Assembly: GCA_002787155.1 (NCBI GenBank)
Contig: PCVY01000066.1
Location: 1-40,284, forward strand
Length of the DNA stretch: 40,284 nucleotides
Reading direction: 5' to 3'
From: Candidatus Abzuiibacterium crystallinum
GTDB lineage: Bacteria; Omnitrophota; Omnitrophia; Omnitrophales; Abzuiibacteriaceae
Under the pieces are notes generated by a model that worked only from the letters and a program-made list of their open reading frames with translations, searched no databases and was not told where the DNA came from. Numbering within the stretch: position 1 is the stretch's first letter; each line of letters begins with the position of its first letter. Shown piece after piece: positions 24,257-33,400 of this stretch. The position numbers were made by a program, and so were the translations under genes.

Positions 24257-24285
24257 ATTGTATGGCTAATCTTGTGCAGTGTCAA
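24257..24285 (-). promoter_or_regulatory. Strong promoter of rplU-rpmA
   Basis: TTGACA (24285-24280), a 17-nt spacer, TACAAT (24262-24257). Predicted start near 24250, giving a leader of about 77 nt. Confidence 0.85.
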
Positions 24286-24344
24286 CGTGTATTTAGATAG
24301 TTAACGTTAACCCTTTCAGGATAATAAGTTAGGAGAACATTGGT

Positions 24345-25154
24345 TCAAGACAATTGCACATGCCGCCGCCTTTTCTCCTGAAGCTCAAGCAGAAAAGGGT
24401 CAATGATACGCTTTTTCTCAGTCGTCACACACAAGTACACACCGTCTTCTTCATTAAAGGCATAGTGAAAAGAACACGGCGAATAAAGATCTTCTTTGCG
24501 CACCACCCCGTTCTTCGCAAAATGTTTTCCATATACTTGATCTCGAAACCACTTACCTTCTCTATCGACAACCGCTGAGTTGTGAAAAAAACGCATTGAG
24601 GGGTAACGATTTTGCGATTTCAATTCAATGGTCTGAGCGGCAACTTCCAATTGAGGCATCAATCTATCCGGCATCCGCGTGATTTGCGTTGACGGCCGAA
24701 AAGCCGTGATGGGCCTGACAATGAGTCTGACAAAATCACCATAACTGGAAAGCAATTGATAGCGAATCAAAACTGTTTTTTGCCCCTCGATGATCATGAC
24801 GATTTTGAGAAACGCTAGATTTTCAACCCGGAAAATCCATGAGGGAAAAGGTTTTCGATAAAAATTTTCGATGCGGACATACCCATCAGGGAAAATACGT
24901 TCTTCATAGAGATGGGTGGATAATGGATAAGACCTGTCACCAATTAAAAGAGTTTCTTCCAAGCCCGATAGCAAAACCAAATGTTCGGTCCTGTGAGGCG
25001 CTTTGACAACCAACAAACCATGGTGCGGCTTGGTATTAGCCCCCAAGATAGACGCTGCCGCATAAGTGCCGTCTGTATTTGCCTCTTTCCATTCTTTATT
25101 GAGTGAAAGCGGCAACTGTTGGATGGTTTCTGAATTATAAACGCGGCTTCTCAT
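24345..25154 (-). CDS. Stand-alone glycogen-debranching-enzyme N-terminal domain protein
   Basis: 269 residues from the ATG at 25154 (a TTG at 25181 would add nine basic residues). The whole protein resembles the N-terminal domain of bacterial/archaeal amylo-alpha-1,6-glucosidases (GDE_N): EWKEANTDGTYAAASILGANTKPHHGLLVV (21-50, split motifs EW, TDGTYAA, NTKPHHGLL), LLSGLEETLLIG, and FYRKPFPSWIFRVEN. The C-terminal catalytic glucosidase domain is absent, and the frame ends in a clear stop with the rplU promoter about 60 nt further on. It may bind glucan without cleaving it or be a regulator. Its neighbours are unrelated housekeeping genes. The ParA-CBM gene 7 kb away is the only other glucan-linked gene here. 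Confidence 0.75.
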   Translation of the reverse strand: MRSRVYNSETIQQLPLSLNKEWKEANTDGTYAAASILGANTKPHHGLLVVKAPHRTEHLVLLSGLEETLLIGDRSYPLSTHLYEERIFPDGYVRIENFYRKPFPSWIFRVENLAFLKIVMIIEGQKTVLIRYQLLSSYGDFVRLIVRPITAFRPSTQITRMPDRLMPQLEVAAQTIELKSQNRYPSMRFFHNSAVVDREGKWFRDQVYGKHFAKNGVVRKEDLYSPCSFHYAFNEEDGVYLCVTTEKKRIIDPFLLELQEKRRRHVQLS

Positions 25155-25227
25155 TTTTTGTCTCTTCAACCTTATGTTCAATCATAACACCGGATGAACT
25201 TTTTACAAAATAGTTGAGTCAATGAAA

Positions 25228-25290
25228 CCCTCTACCAGCCCCGCTTGATCATGGCTGGTAGAGGGTGAGGGGCCGGGGAAAAACTCCCCG
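25228..25290. repeat. Two adjacent hairpins in an intergenic gap
   Basis: Hairpin 1: perfect 13-nt arms CCCTCTACCAGCC (25228-25240) and complement (25253-25265), 12-nt loop. Hairpin 2: CGGGGA (25274-25279) and TCCCCG (25285-25290) with an AAAAC loop. They lie just after the minus-strand KDPG-aldolase-like gene and may act as its terminator or be dispersed repeats. Neither has a true U-tract (TTTCATT at best). Confidence 0.6.
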
Positions 25291-25324
25291 ATACTTCAAA
25301 TAGTTAGGAGAAACAACGGCAGGT

Positions 25325-25975
25325 TTAACGATTGACTTTCAGAGATTCTAATTTCTGCTGAAATTTTTTGGCTTTTTCCGTAATTTCTTGCCACTGATGG
25401 GCCCGGATAAGTGATTTTTCAGCGAGCGCATTGCCTAGCGTCGCAACCATCGCACCGCCTTGCAAATAATCAACCAGATTCTCGCAAGTCACACCGCCAA
25501 AAACCGAGAGCCGCTGCACCAAACAAGACCGTCTGAGACGTCTCAGAAAAGAAGCGCCGCCGAGTTGATCAATGGGGTAAAGGCACATGAGATCAGCCCC
25601 AAAATGAGCCGCCTGGACAGCCTCCGTGGGGGTTGAAACGCCTTGGCTAACAATCACATTGTTATTCTTGCAGACCATAATCACGTCTTTATCGGTATAT
25701 AAACTTGAAATAAATTTAGCGCCCGCATTAATCGCCCTTTGAGCAAACTCGCCGTCTGTCACATAACCGGCCCCAATCACGGAATCGTTTCTCTTGGCAA
25801 GAGTCTCAATGATGCGCGGAGCTTGCGGGATCGTAGAGGCTATCTCGATGATTTTAATGCCGCCCGCCATCACGGCTTTGGCAATTTCAATAACATCATC
25901 GGGATCGCTGGTCCGAATGGATGCGATTAATCTATGTTCTTCAAGAAATTTAAATGTGTCTTCCAACTTTTCCAA
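25325..25975 (-). CDS. KDPG/KHG-aldolase-fold protein lacking the Schiff-base lysine
   Basis: 216 residues with the Eda-like TIM-barrel order: MAGGIKIIEIA, VIGAGYVTDGEFAQRAINAGAKFI, VSQGVSTPTEAVQAAHFGADLM, then FGGVTCENLVDYLQGGA. The catalytic Glu of E. coli Eda (Glu45) is kept as Glu44. The Schiff-base Lys133 of E. coli (KFFP) aligns with Cys131 (CLYP). The substrate-binding LRT becomes STI, and TGG becomes FGG. So aldolase chemistry through an imine is unlikely, and the real role is unknown. The start is a TTG (AAAGG upstream). A near-consensus promoter lies at 26007-26034. I left the symbol empty because the key residue is missing. Confidence 0.85.
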   Translation of the reverse strand: MEKLEDTFKFLEEHRLIASIRTSDPDDVIEIAKAVMAGGIKIIEIASTIPQAPRIIETLAKRNDSVIGAGYVTDGEFAQRAINAGAKFISSLYTDKDVIMVCKNNNVIVSQGVSTPTEAVQAAHFGADLMCLYPIDQLGGASFLRRLRRSCLVQRLSVFGGVTCENLVDYLQGGAMVATLGNALAEKSLIRAHQWQEITEKAKKFQQKLESLKVNR

Positions 25976-26006
25976 AGCGCCTTTCTTCCAAAAACGCTAA
26001 GTGTTT

Positions 26007-26034
26007 ATTATATGTCACGCACGTCGGTTGTCAA
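26007..26034 (-). promoter_or_regulatory. Near-consensus promoter of the KDPG-aldolase-like gene
   Basis: TTGACA (26034-26029), a 16-nt spacer and TATAAT (26012-26007): both hexamers perfect. It lies 21 nt beyond the uvrB stop, so the downstream gene has its own transcript. Confidence 0.85.
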
Positions 26035-26054
26035 TTAGTATGCTTGCTTTTCAT

Positions 26055-28094
26055 TCATCGGTCGCCGGGCGGGTATGACTTAACGTTTTTTTTAAAAACC
26101 GACTCTTTTTGTAATCGATGCTCTTTCTCCAATTGTTTGATTTGATCTCTCAGGCACGCAGCTTTCTCAAAATCAAGTGCGCTGGATGCGCGCGCCATCC
26201 GGTCATATAAATAGGTAATCTGAGCTTTAACTTCATGTAAGTCTTTCCCTTCCCCAATGACTTCAAGCGTTAACGCTTCAGCTTGTTTCCAACGTTCTAT
26301 CCCGGTTCGAATTTCTTTTTGAATGCTTTCCGGCGTTACATGATTTTCTTCGTTATATTTGGCTTGTATTTTTCGGCGCCGGCTGGTTTCTTCGATGGCC
26401 CGTTTCATAGAATCAGTCACCTTGTCGGCAAACATGATCACCCGTCCTTTGACATGCCGTGCCGCACGCCCTGCAATTTGTATGAGCGAAACATCACTTC
26501 TCAAAAACCCCTCCTTATCGGCATCCAGAATAGCCACCAGCGCCACTTCGGGTAAATCCAGACCTTCCCTTAAAAGATTAATGCCTACCAAGCAGTCATA
26601 TTTATTGAGTCTCAAATCACGTAAAATCTCAACCCGCTCAAAAGCGTCAAATTCCGAATGAATATAATGAACGCGCACGCCAATTTCCTTAAGATAACGG
26701 CTGAGATCTTCAGCCATGCGCTTGGTGAGCGTGGTAATTAAAACACGTTCTTTCTTTTTGGTGCATGCTTTAATTTCTGCAATCAGAAAATCAATTTGAC
26801 CTTCGGTGGGACGCACCATAATTTCAGGATCCATCAAACCCGTCGGTCGAATGATTTGTTCGACCACTTGATCTTGCCGAGTCATTTCATAGGGACCGGG
26901 CGTTGCCGACACGTATACGATTTGCCCGATGACTTTCTCAAACTCTTGGAAGTTGAGCGGTCGGTTATCCAAGGCCGAAGGCAAACGAAAACCGTGTTCA
27001 ACCAGCACTTTCTTACGGGATAAATCGCCATTGTACATGCCTCTCAATTGAGGGATGGTTTGGTGAGATTCGTCAATCATCGTGAGGAAACCCTTCGGCA
27101 TGTAATCAATAAAGGTGTACGGTTTGGAACCGGGTGTACGGCCTGATAAATGGCGCGAATAATTTTCAATGCCGGCACAATAGCCGACTTCACGCAGCAT
27201 CTCCATATCGTAACGCGTTCTGGATTCCAAACGCTTTGCTTCCAAATCTTTCCCTTGCTGAATTAAGTATTTAATATGTTGCCCAAGTTCTGCTTCAATT
27301 GACTTGATCGCTCCTACCAGCCGGTCGCTGGTCGTGACAAAGTGTTTGGCTGGATAAATGGCCAATTTCGAGAGCGATTGAACCGCTTTATAATTGGCAC
27401 GGTCAAGCAAGGTAATGCTTCCGATGGTGTCGTCTGTGAACTGAATGCGGTAAGGATGTTCGCCGTAAGATGGAAAGAAATCAACCGTCTCACCTCGTAC
27501 CCGAAATGAGCCGCGCTTAAAATCCGTGTCTTTCCTTTCGTATTGAATGGCAATCAGTGACCGTAGAAAATCATCCCGCTCCAGTGCCTCGCCGACATGC
27601 GCCTGCACCAATAAACCCTGCCAATCTTCCGGCGAACCCAAACCATAGATACAAGAAACGCTCGATACAATAATGGTGTCTTCACGCGAAAGTGCGGCGC
27701 TGGTAGCGGCAAGACGCAGGCGGTCTAAATCATCATTAATGGAAGCATCTTTTTCAATATAAGTATCGGTGTGAGGCACGTAAGCCTCCGGCTGATAATA
27801 ATCATAATAAGAAACGAAATATTCCACCGCATTATTTGGAAAGAATTCTTTGAATTCACTGTAAAGCTGAGCCGCCAATGTTTTATTGTGAGAAATCACC
27901 AAGGTAGGCCGTCCGATCTTTTGAATGAGATGAGCCATGGTAAACGTTTTACCCGAACCCGTGACCCCCATCAAAACTTGTTCTTTTTTATTTTGAAGAA
28001 CACCCTTCACCAATTGATCAATCGCCTGCGGTTGATCGCCCATCGGTTTCATGGTTGAAATTAATTGAAAAGGCGACTGCATTGTTTGATTCAT
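26055..28094 (-). CDS. uvrB: Excinuclease ABC subunit B
   Basis: UvrB loads onto damaged DNA with UvrA and then recruits UvrC for nucleotide excision repair. The 679 residues are normal in length: Walker A GVTGSGKT (43-50), the damage-verifying beta-hairpin YYDYYQPEAYVP, the long central helicase domains, Walker B with IDESHQT, motif V/VI region GLDLPEVALVAILDADKEGFLRS and QIAGRAARH, and the C-terminal UVR motif (MARASSALDFEKAACLRDQI) that contacts UvrC. It overlaps nadC by 4 nt (ATGA). An ATG 12 nt in is an alternative start. uvrA and uvrC are not in the window. Confidence 0.97.
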   Translation of the reverse strand: MNQTMQSPFQLISTMKPMGDQPQAIDQLVKGVLQNKKEQVLMGVTGSGKTFTMAHLIQKIGRPTLVISHNKTLAAQLYSEFKEFFPNNAVEYFVSYYDYYQPEAYVPHTDTYIEKDASINDDLDRLRLAATSAALSREDTIIVSSVSCIYGLGSPEDWQGLLVQAHVGEALERDDFLRSLIAIQYERKDTDFKRGSFRVRGETVDFFPSYGEHPYRIQFTDDTIGSITLLDRANYKAVQSLSKLAIYPAKHFVTTSDRLVGAIKSIEAELGQHIKYLIQQGKDLEAKRLESRTRYDMEMLREVGYCAGIENYSRHLSGRTPGSKPYTFIDYMPKGFLTMIDESHQTIPQLRGMYNGDLSRKKVLVEHGFRLPSALDNRPLNFQEFEKVIGQIVYVSATPGPYEMTRQDQVVEQIIRPTGLMDPEIMVRPTEGQIDFLIAEIKACTKKKERVLITTLTKRMAEDLSRYLKEIGVRVHYIHSEFDAFERVEILRDLRLNKYDCLVGINLLREGLDLPEVALVAILDADKEGFLRSDVSLIQIAGRAARHVKGRVIMFADKVTDSMKRAIEETSRRRKIQAKYNEENHVTPESIQKEIRTGIERWKQAEALTLEVIGEGKDLHEVKAQITYLYDRMARASSALDFEKAACLRDQIKQLEKEHRLQKESVFKKNVKSYPPGDR

Positions 28095-28948
28095 TGGGAA
28101 AGCGGATGAACTTGAAGAGAAAAGTCAATCGAAGGCGCTGAATGTGTGATAGCGCCGATGGAAATGCGGTCAACACCGGTCCGGGCAATCTGAGATACAT
28201 TCTTTAAAGTAATGCCGCCGGAAGCTTCGAGTAAAGGCCGTTGTTTGGTTTGTTTTGTCATTTCTTTTATTTTGGCAACAACATGACGCAGCGTTTCGGG
28301 GGAAAAATTATCCAGCAGAATAACTTTGGGGCGCCCTGTTAAAATCACTTTCAAGTATTTCAATTTACTTTGATCTATCTCAATGACCCATTTATATTTC
28401 TTGAGTTGCCGTGTTTTCTGAGCAATCTTTTCGGGCTTTAAGCCCACCTGCCAATGATTGTCTTTAAACAACCCTTGGTCCCACAAACCCCATCGGTGAT
28501 TACAACCGCCCCCTAGCCGGACCGCTTCTTTTTCTAACACCCGCCAGAGGGGCATGGTCTTGCGCGTATCATAAATTTTGGCTTTGGTACCACGTACTTT
28601 TTGAACATATTGATAGGTTTGCGACGCAACGCCCGATAAGTGCCCTAAAAAATTCAAGACCACGCGTTCGGCTTTTAAAATGCTCCTGAAAGAGCCTTTC
28701 ACGCGGCAAATCGTGTGACCCGCTTGAAAACGTTGACCATCTTTTTTGAGCCAAACTACCTCTAACTTGGGATCAATCAAGTGAAAAACTTTTCTGGCAG
28801 CTTTAGTGCCAGCCAACACCCCGTCTGCTTTTGCCATGATTTTTCCTTCAGCTTTGAGAGACGGGGGGACAAATAAATTGGTTGTGATATCGCCGAAACC
28901 AATGTCTTCTTTGAGCGCCATGCGAATGAGATATTTGGCGAAAATCAT
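28091..28948 (-). CDS. nadC: Nicotinate-nucleotide pyrophosphorylase (quinolinate phosphoribosyltransferase)
   Basis: Converts quinolinate and PRPP to nicotinate mononucleotide, feeding NadD. The 285 residues show LKEDIGFGDITTNLF near the N-terminus, AERVVLNFLGHLSGVAS, the catalytic block YDTRKTMP..R..EKEAVRLGGG, HRWGLWDQGLFKDNH, KVILLDNFSPETLR, and ASGGITLKNV with the final GVDRISIGAITHSAP. The usual TRKTxPGLR reads TRKTMPLWR, a mild change. It starts with a 4-nt overlap on asmA and ends with a 4-nt overlap on uvrB. Confidence 0.95.
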   Translation of the reverse strand: MIFAKYLIRMALKEDIGFGDITTNLFVPPSLKAEGKIMAKADGVLAGTKAARKVFHLIDPKLEVVWLKKDGQRFQAGHTICRVKGSFRSILKAERVVLNFLGHLSGVASQTYQYVQKVRGTKAKIYDTRKTMPLWRVLEKEAVRLGGGCNHRWGLWDQGLFKDNHWQVGLKPEKIAQKTRQLKKYKWVIEIDQSKLKYLKVILTGRPKVILLDNFSPETLRHVVAKIKEMTKQTKQRPLLEASGGITLKNVSQIARTGVDRISIGAITHSAPSIDFSLQVHPLSQ

Positions 28949-30390
28949 GACGTTGGCGCGCTTGTTTTTTGAGATTCTTCGGGCGCGAGAAATTGATTCA
29001 AGGCTTGATTTAGTAAATCCATTCCAACCGTTTCAACGGTTTGTTTGACCAAATGACCCACATCAGGCTTGAGGTTGGCGTGCGGATAAACCCCTTGATA
29101 GGAGAACGGAATCACAATCTCACCTGCCGGATTGGCTATCCAAACCAGTTCTTTCACTTTCTTAATCAAAGCAGCGGCCATGGTTTTGTGCAGTGCTAGA
29201 GAACCTTGTAAATCGGCTTCCAAGTTAAAGCCAAATGTGCCGCTGAGACCTATCGAATATTCGGGATGTTGAATCGATAAAGATTGAATATGAACGCGCA
29301 TCCGCTCAATCTTAAGTGCCGTGTTTAATTCTTGGAAACTGGTGTCTGGACTGTTGAGCAAAGTCTGGTAAGCAGGACCTAAATCAACTTGAAATAAGAT
29401 ATTCAGTCCGGGAATTTGCGTAATTTTTTCTAAATTTTCCCTCAGGATATTTCTATTTTTAAGCGCACCGTTTATCACTTGAAGATGCCCTTCCCCTTGC
29501 AGTGACCGAACAATGTCGATGGCTGATTTGCCGCTTGTCGTTAGCGCAACATTCCCATAGACACTGCCGGCAAGATACTCCTGTTCGCGCTGGGCAGGCG
29601 TATAAAAAGAAGCGATGTCGAGATTCTTTAAGGCAACTTCAAGTCGATACACCGGAACACGCATAAAGTTAGCCATCGAGCCTTTCACTTCGATGTTCTG
29701 ATCAATAATACCGACAAAATCTACCAATTGTTCGGGGTAATTCAGTGTTCCTTTCACACTAATTTGTTTTTCGAGACCTAAATCAAGTTTGCAGCTTCCT
29801 TGGAAACCCGTCGGCGACTCAAAAGCGACATTATTTAAGATAAGGTCAATATCACGAATAGAGTAACCATTTTGCCCGTCGCCAAACAATACTTCACCGT
29901 TTGATATCACAATTTTAGATACATTAAATTCATCCACATAAGGAATTTTTATTTTTTTAGGTTTACTTGGCAGGTTTTGACTGGGCTCCATCTTTGGTGA
30001 CTGACTAATAATGCTGACCTGTGTCGGCGGCACCGGTAATCCTTTACTGCCGCGTATTTCAACTTGAGGTGATTCAATCAGGCATTGGGTAATTTTGATA
30101 TGACGTTTGAAAAGAGGTTTCAGTTCGGCAATCAGGAAGAAACGATCCAAGAAAACGGCAAATTGATCATCGACGGCATGTATCGATAAACCTTTTACCT
30201 GTAAAGCTAGGCCTTTATGCAAAGAAAGCGAAAGAGACTCGATTTTAACCGGATAACCGATTGCTTGCGACAATTTGGTTTCAACGTCAGGTTTATAACG
30301 ATTCAAGTCAAAGGTCAAAATGAAGACAGTAATTCCAATGAGAATGAGAGCAAGAATAACCAGTTTAAAATAGATGATTTTACGAAGCAT
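28945..30390 (-). CDS. AsmA-family inner-membrane/periplasmic protein
   Basis: 481 residues. One N-terminal TM helix (about 7-27, IIYFKLVILALILIGITVFI) is followed by the AsmA-like start of a beta-rich repeat domain (DLNRYKPDVETKLSQAIGYPVKIESLSLSL) and a long beta-strand region. The C-terminal third (SVYGNVALTTSGKSAIDIVRSLQGEG..) resembles AsmA_2. AsmA-like proteins bridge the envelope and are implicated in lipid transport to the outer membrane. It is the first gene of asmA-nadC-uvrB. The ATG at 30390 lies only 8 nt downstream of a promoter -10, and no Shine-Dalgarno is visible. Confidence 0.85.
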   Translation of the reverse strand: MLRKIIYFKLVILALILIGITVFILTFDLNRYKPDVETKLSQAIGYPVKIESLSLSLHKGLALQVKGLSIHAVDDQFAVFLDRFFLIAELKPLFKRHIKITQCLIESPQVEIRGSKGLPVPPTQVSIISQSPKMEPSQNLPSKPKKIKIPYVDEFNVSKIVISNGEVLFGDGQNGYSIRDIDLILNNVAFESPTGFQGSCKLDLGLEKQISVKGTLNYPEQLVDFVGIIDQNIEVKGSMANFMRVPVYRLEVALKNLDIASFYTPAQREQEYLAGSVYGNVALTTSGKSAIDIVRSLQGEGHLQVINGALKNRNILRENLEKITQIPGLNILFQVDLGPAYQTLLNSPDTSFQELNTALKIERMRVHIQSLSIQHPEYSIGLSGTFGFNLEADLQGSLALHKTMAAALIKKVKELVWIANPAGEIVIPFSYQGVYPHANLKPDVGHLVKQTVETVGMDLLNQALNQFLAPEESQKTSAPTS

Positions 30391-30398
30391 AGCTTCTT

Positions 30399-30428
30399 AT
30401 TATCTCGAAAAGTGGTTGGTGTCGTCAA
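30399..30428 (-). promoter_or_regulatory. Promoter of asmA-nadC-uvrB, abutting the start codon
   Basis: TTGACG (30428-30423), an 18-nt spacer and GATAAT (30404-30399). Only 8 nt separate the -10 from the asmA ATG, so transcripts should be leaderless or nearly so. Confidence 0.6.
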
Positions 30429-30448
30429 GTAAACAAAGTGTGAATTTC

Positions 30449-33400
30449 TTAAGCGGCTTGAACAAGGCGTTCGTAAATTAAACCTTGCCGGTTCATCCCT
30501 TGCCAGAAAACTGCTTTCATTTCTTGGAGAGCAGCTTGAGAAACAACAACGACTTCATAGAAAAACTGCCGCCAAAGGTCATGGTCGTGTTGTTCTGCGG
30601 TTACCAAGATGGTCTGCAAAACGCCTTTGGCACGTAAGAGGGCTGCTGCTTCGCGGAGTCCCGTTGCCACGAGCATTTGATCAGTTTGATCAAGTTGCTC
30701 GTTTAAGACTTCTATCAACCGCTGTTCGGCAAGGGTTGGCGCAATCACTGCCGTCGGAATACCGGTCTTAGCAAATAGACCGAGCGCACCTTCATCAAAA
30801 GCGAGTGAACGTGCAATCACCAACCCCGGAGCACTCTCCTGGTAACCCGCCTCGGGTATGAGCGCTGTTTTAAGCTCGGAGCGAAACAGGTTCACACTTT
30901 CCATTCGGAGCATCCGACTCGTTTCTTGACGAAAAGCCTCAATTTGCGATTCGGCTTCCGGCGCTAAAGATGTTCTTAATTCAGAGCGAAAGTTATTCAC
31001 ATGTAATTCTTGCGTCGAAATAGTGAAAAAAGACGGTGCCGCTGCCGTCAACTCAACTGTAAATCCCTCCTCGGTGTTTTCTTGATTACGCAAGATAAGA
31101 GTTCTCTGCGTCTCTTCATCTTTTAAAATAATACCTCTGCCAACTTTAATCGATATGGTCGCATCTTCGAAAGGAGCTTGTTCGTCATCTTCTTTCAAAA
31201 TGGCTTTCTGAATATGGTCAGGCTGGATCACAAAACTGACTGTGAGTTTGTTTTTGCGTTTTGAATCACGCCAAGCACGCAAATGCAGCTTGAGGGCACG
31301 CTCACCGCCATCCGGATGAAAAAGAAGGACGATCGAAGCGCCTTCGCTCTGCACCAATATATGATCGTTTACTCTGCCGCCTTCAGGTACATCAGCGTTT
31401 GCTTCTACTTTGAGTGAAGGATCCGGAATCGCATATTGACGGCGTGTGATTTCAACGCGCACGTCATTCATCAAATCATCCAATTTTTGCACAAGCACTT
31501 GAACACCGTTAAGATTTTTTTGCTGAGCAGAAGAAGCCTCCAATCGTTTTAGTAAAACACTTGACGGATGAATTAATTCTTGAACATCCCTTTCAAATAA
31601 CACAAGCCCTTTTTGGTCCAATCCACGCCACTGAATTTCAGCGGCTACTTCCATGGCATTCTGAAAAACAATACGTGCATCATTAACAGCTTGAGCATCT
31701 TGCAAATAAAGTTGAAACAGAAACGTGTTATACAAGAACAGATATCGCAGCGATCTTTGAACACGTTCTTGATACTTATCATCCGTGGCCGTGGTATCAA
31801 TGGTTTTAATCTTTTTGTACGCTTCGCGCGCACGCGATAAAGCGCTGCGCATGACGGGTGCTGGATGAATATGGCGGCGCAAACTATAAGCTTTGGCTGC
31901 TAACTGCGTTTCATTAAGAAGCCGGTTTGGAATACCGCGGCGAATCACTCGTTGGCGAGGATGATGCCGAAAAGCTTGATCCAACCATTCAGACCACTCT
32001 GAAATAAGTTCCAGATCTTCAGGCTGAAGGTTGTATTCGCGTGATACAACAGCGGTTAACACATGTTCAATATCCGAAAGCAAATCACCTGAAGCGCTTT
32101 CCCAATAACCCTTCTGTTGCCGATGGGCTGAAGCGCGTTTCAAAATCCGCTTTAAAATTAAGTGTAAACTGTCGGCTCGTCTCAGATAAAGAGCAGCCCT
32201 CAAAGCACGCGCATCGACCGCAGTCTGATCCCAGATTGCGCTGATCGAAACCGGTTGATACTGAGCAATCAATTCAAGCAAATCATGTGCGGCTTCAGCC
32301 AAGCGATTTGAACTTTCTAGGTCATCTATGGAAACTGATACTTTTTGGGAACGTTTGTAATTCTCCGGAGAAGGCAGTGAATATAAAACCAAATCATTCA
32401 TGGTTCGGACCATTCGGTAAGCCAAAACTGCTTTTTCCCGATCTTTCATTTCACCCGGTACAATAATTTGTTTCCACAATTGATAAGCTTGCTCCGAAGC
32501 CCAACGGGCGCGGTCCCAATCCCCTCTTTTGCTGGAACGGCGCCGAATAGCAGAGTTCGTTAAGGCCGTCAGTCGGGAAACGATCCGTTCCGCATGATCA
32601 GACACAGCGGGAATCTGCCGGTTAAAATACTGTAACAATAGAATTTCATCTGCCAGCACCATTTCCCTCTCGTATAATTGAACATCTCTTAAGTATGAAT
32701 CAACCTTCTTGTTGAGATAAGCAAACGAGCGTTCGACTGCCGTCCTGATCTGCGGAACGCTTGCAAATGCATTCTCACTTTGATCTTGTGCAGCCATGGT
32801 TAATAAAATTTGCGTGATTGCATATTCACTGGTCGGTGTTTTTGGAACCGTCAGCAAAGAGCTTAGTAAATCCGCTAACTTCTCAAACTGCTTACCATTG
32901 CCGTTCAAACGAACTAAGATAGCAATCTTTCCTGCAGCCCATTGCGCCCATTGAGATGAAAGGTGAACCTGAAACATGGGTAGATATTCCAAGAATGTCA
33001 AAGCACCTTCTCGCTGAAGCTCCGCATCCTCTTGTTCGGTAAAAATCATAGCCAGAACTCCCAATGTGTAAGCCGCGCGAGGATCTTCAATATATCTCTT
33101 AGCTGCTTTCCTAATGCCTTGGACCGCTTGTTTTTGTTGATCATCCATTTGCCGATTTGCCAAAAGACTGTTTTTAATCCGCTGAAATTCCTCAAAAGCG
33201 ACATCAAAAGATTTTTGAAATTCGGTTTTGTCATTCCGCGGCGAATGTAAAAGTGTATATTCATCTTCGGCAAAAAAATGAATGACAACGTTTAAAATAC
33301 TTTTTGCACGATTAAGATCGACCACAAACGAATCTGTGCGATAAGCAAACCTCTGTCCGCCGTCCTCCGCAGGAAAACGGAGGCGGGGAAGCGCTCGCAG

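Noticed and set aside
33032-33288. Overlapping small frames on both strands inside the giant gene
   Set aside because: Such short frames are expected in 8 kb of sequence. None has a ribosome-binding site or known motif.
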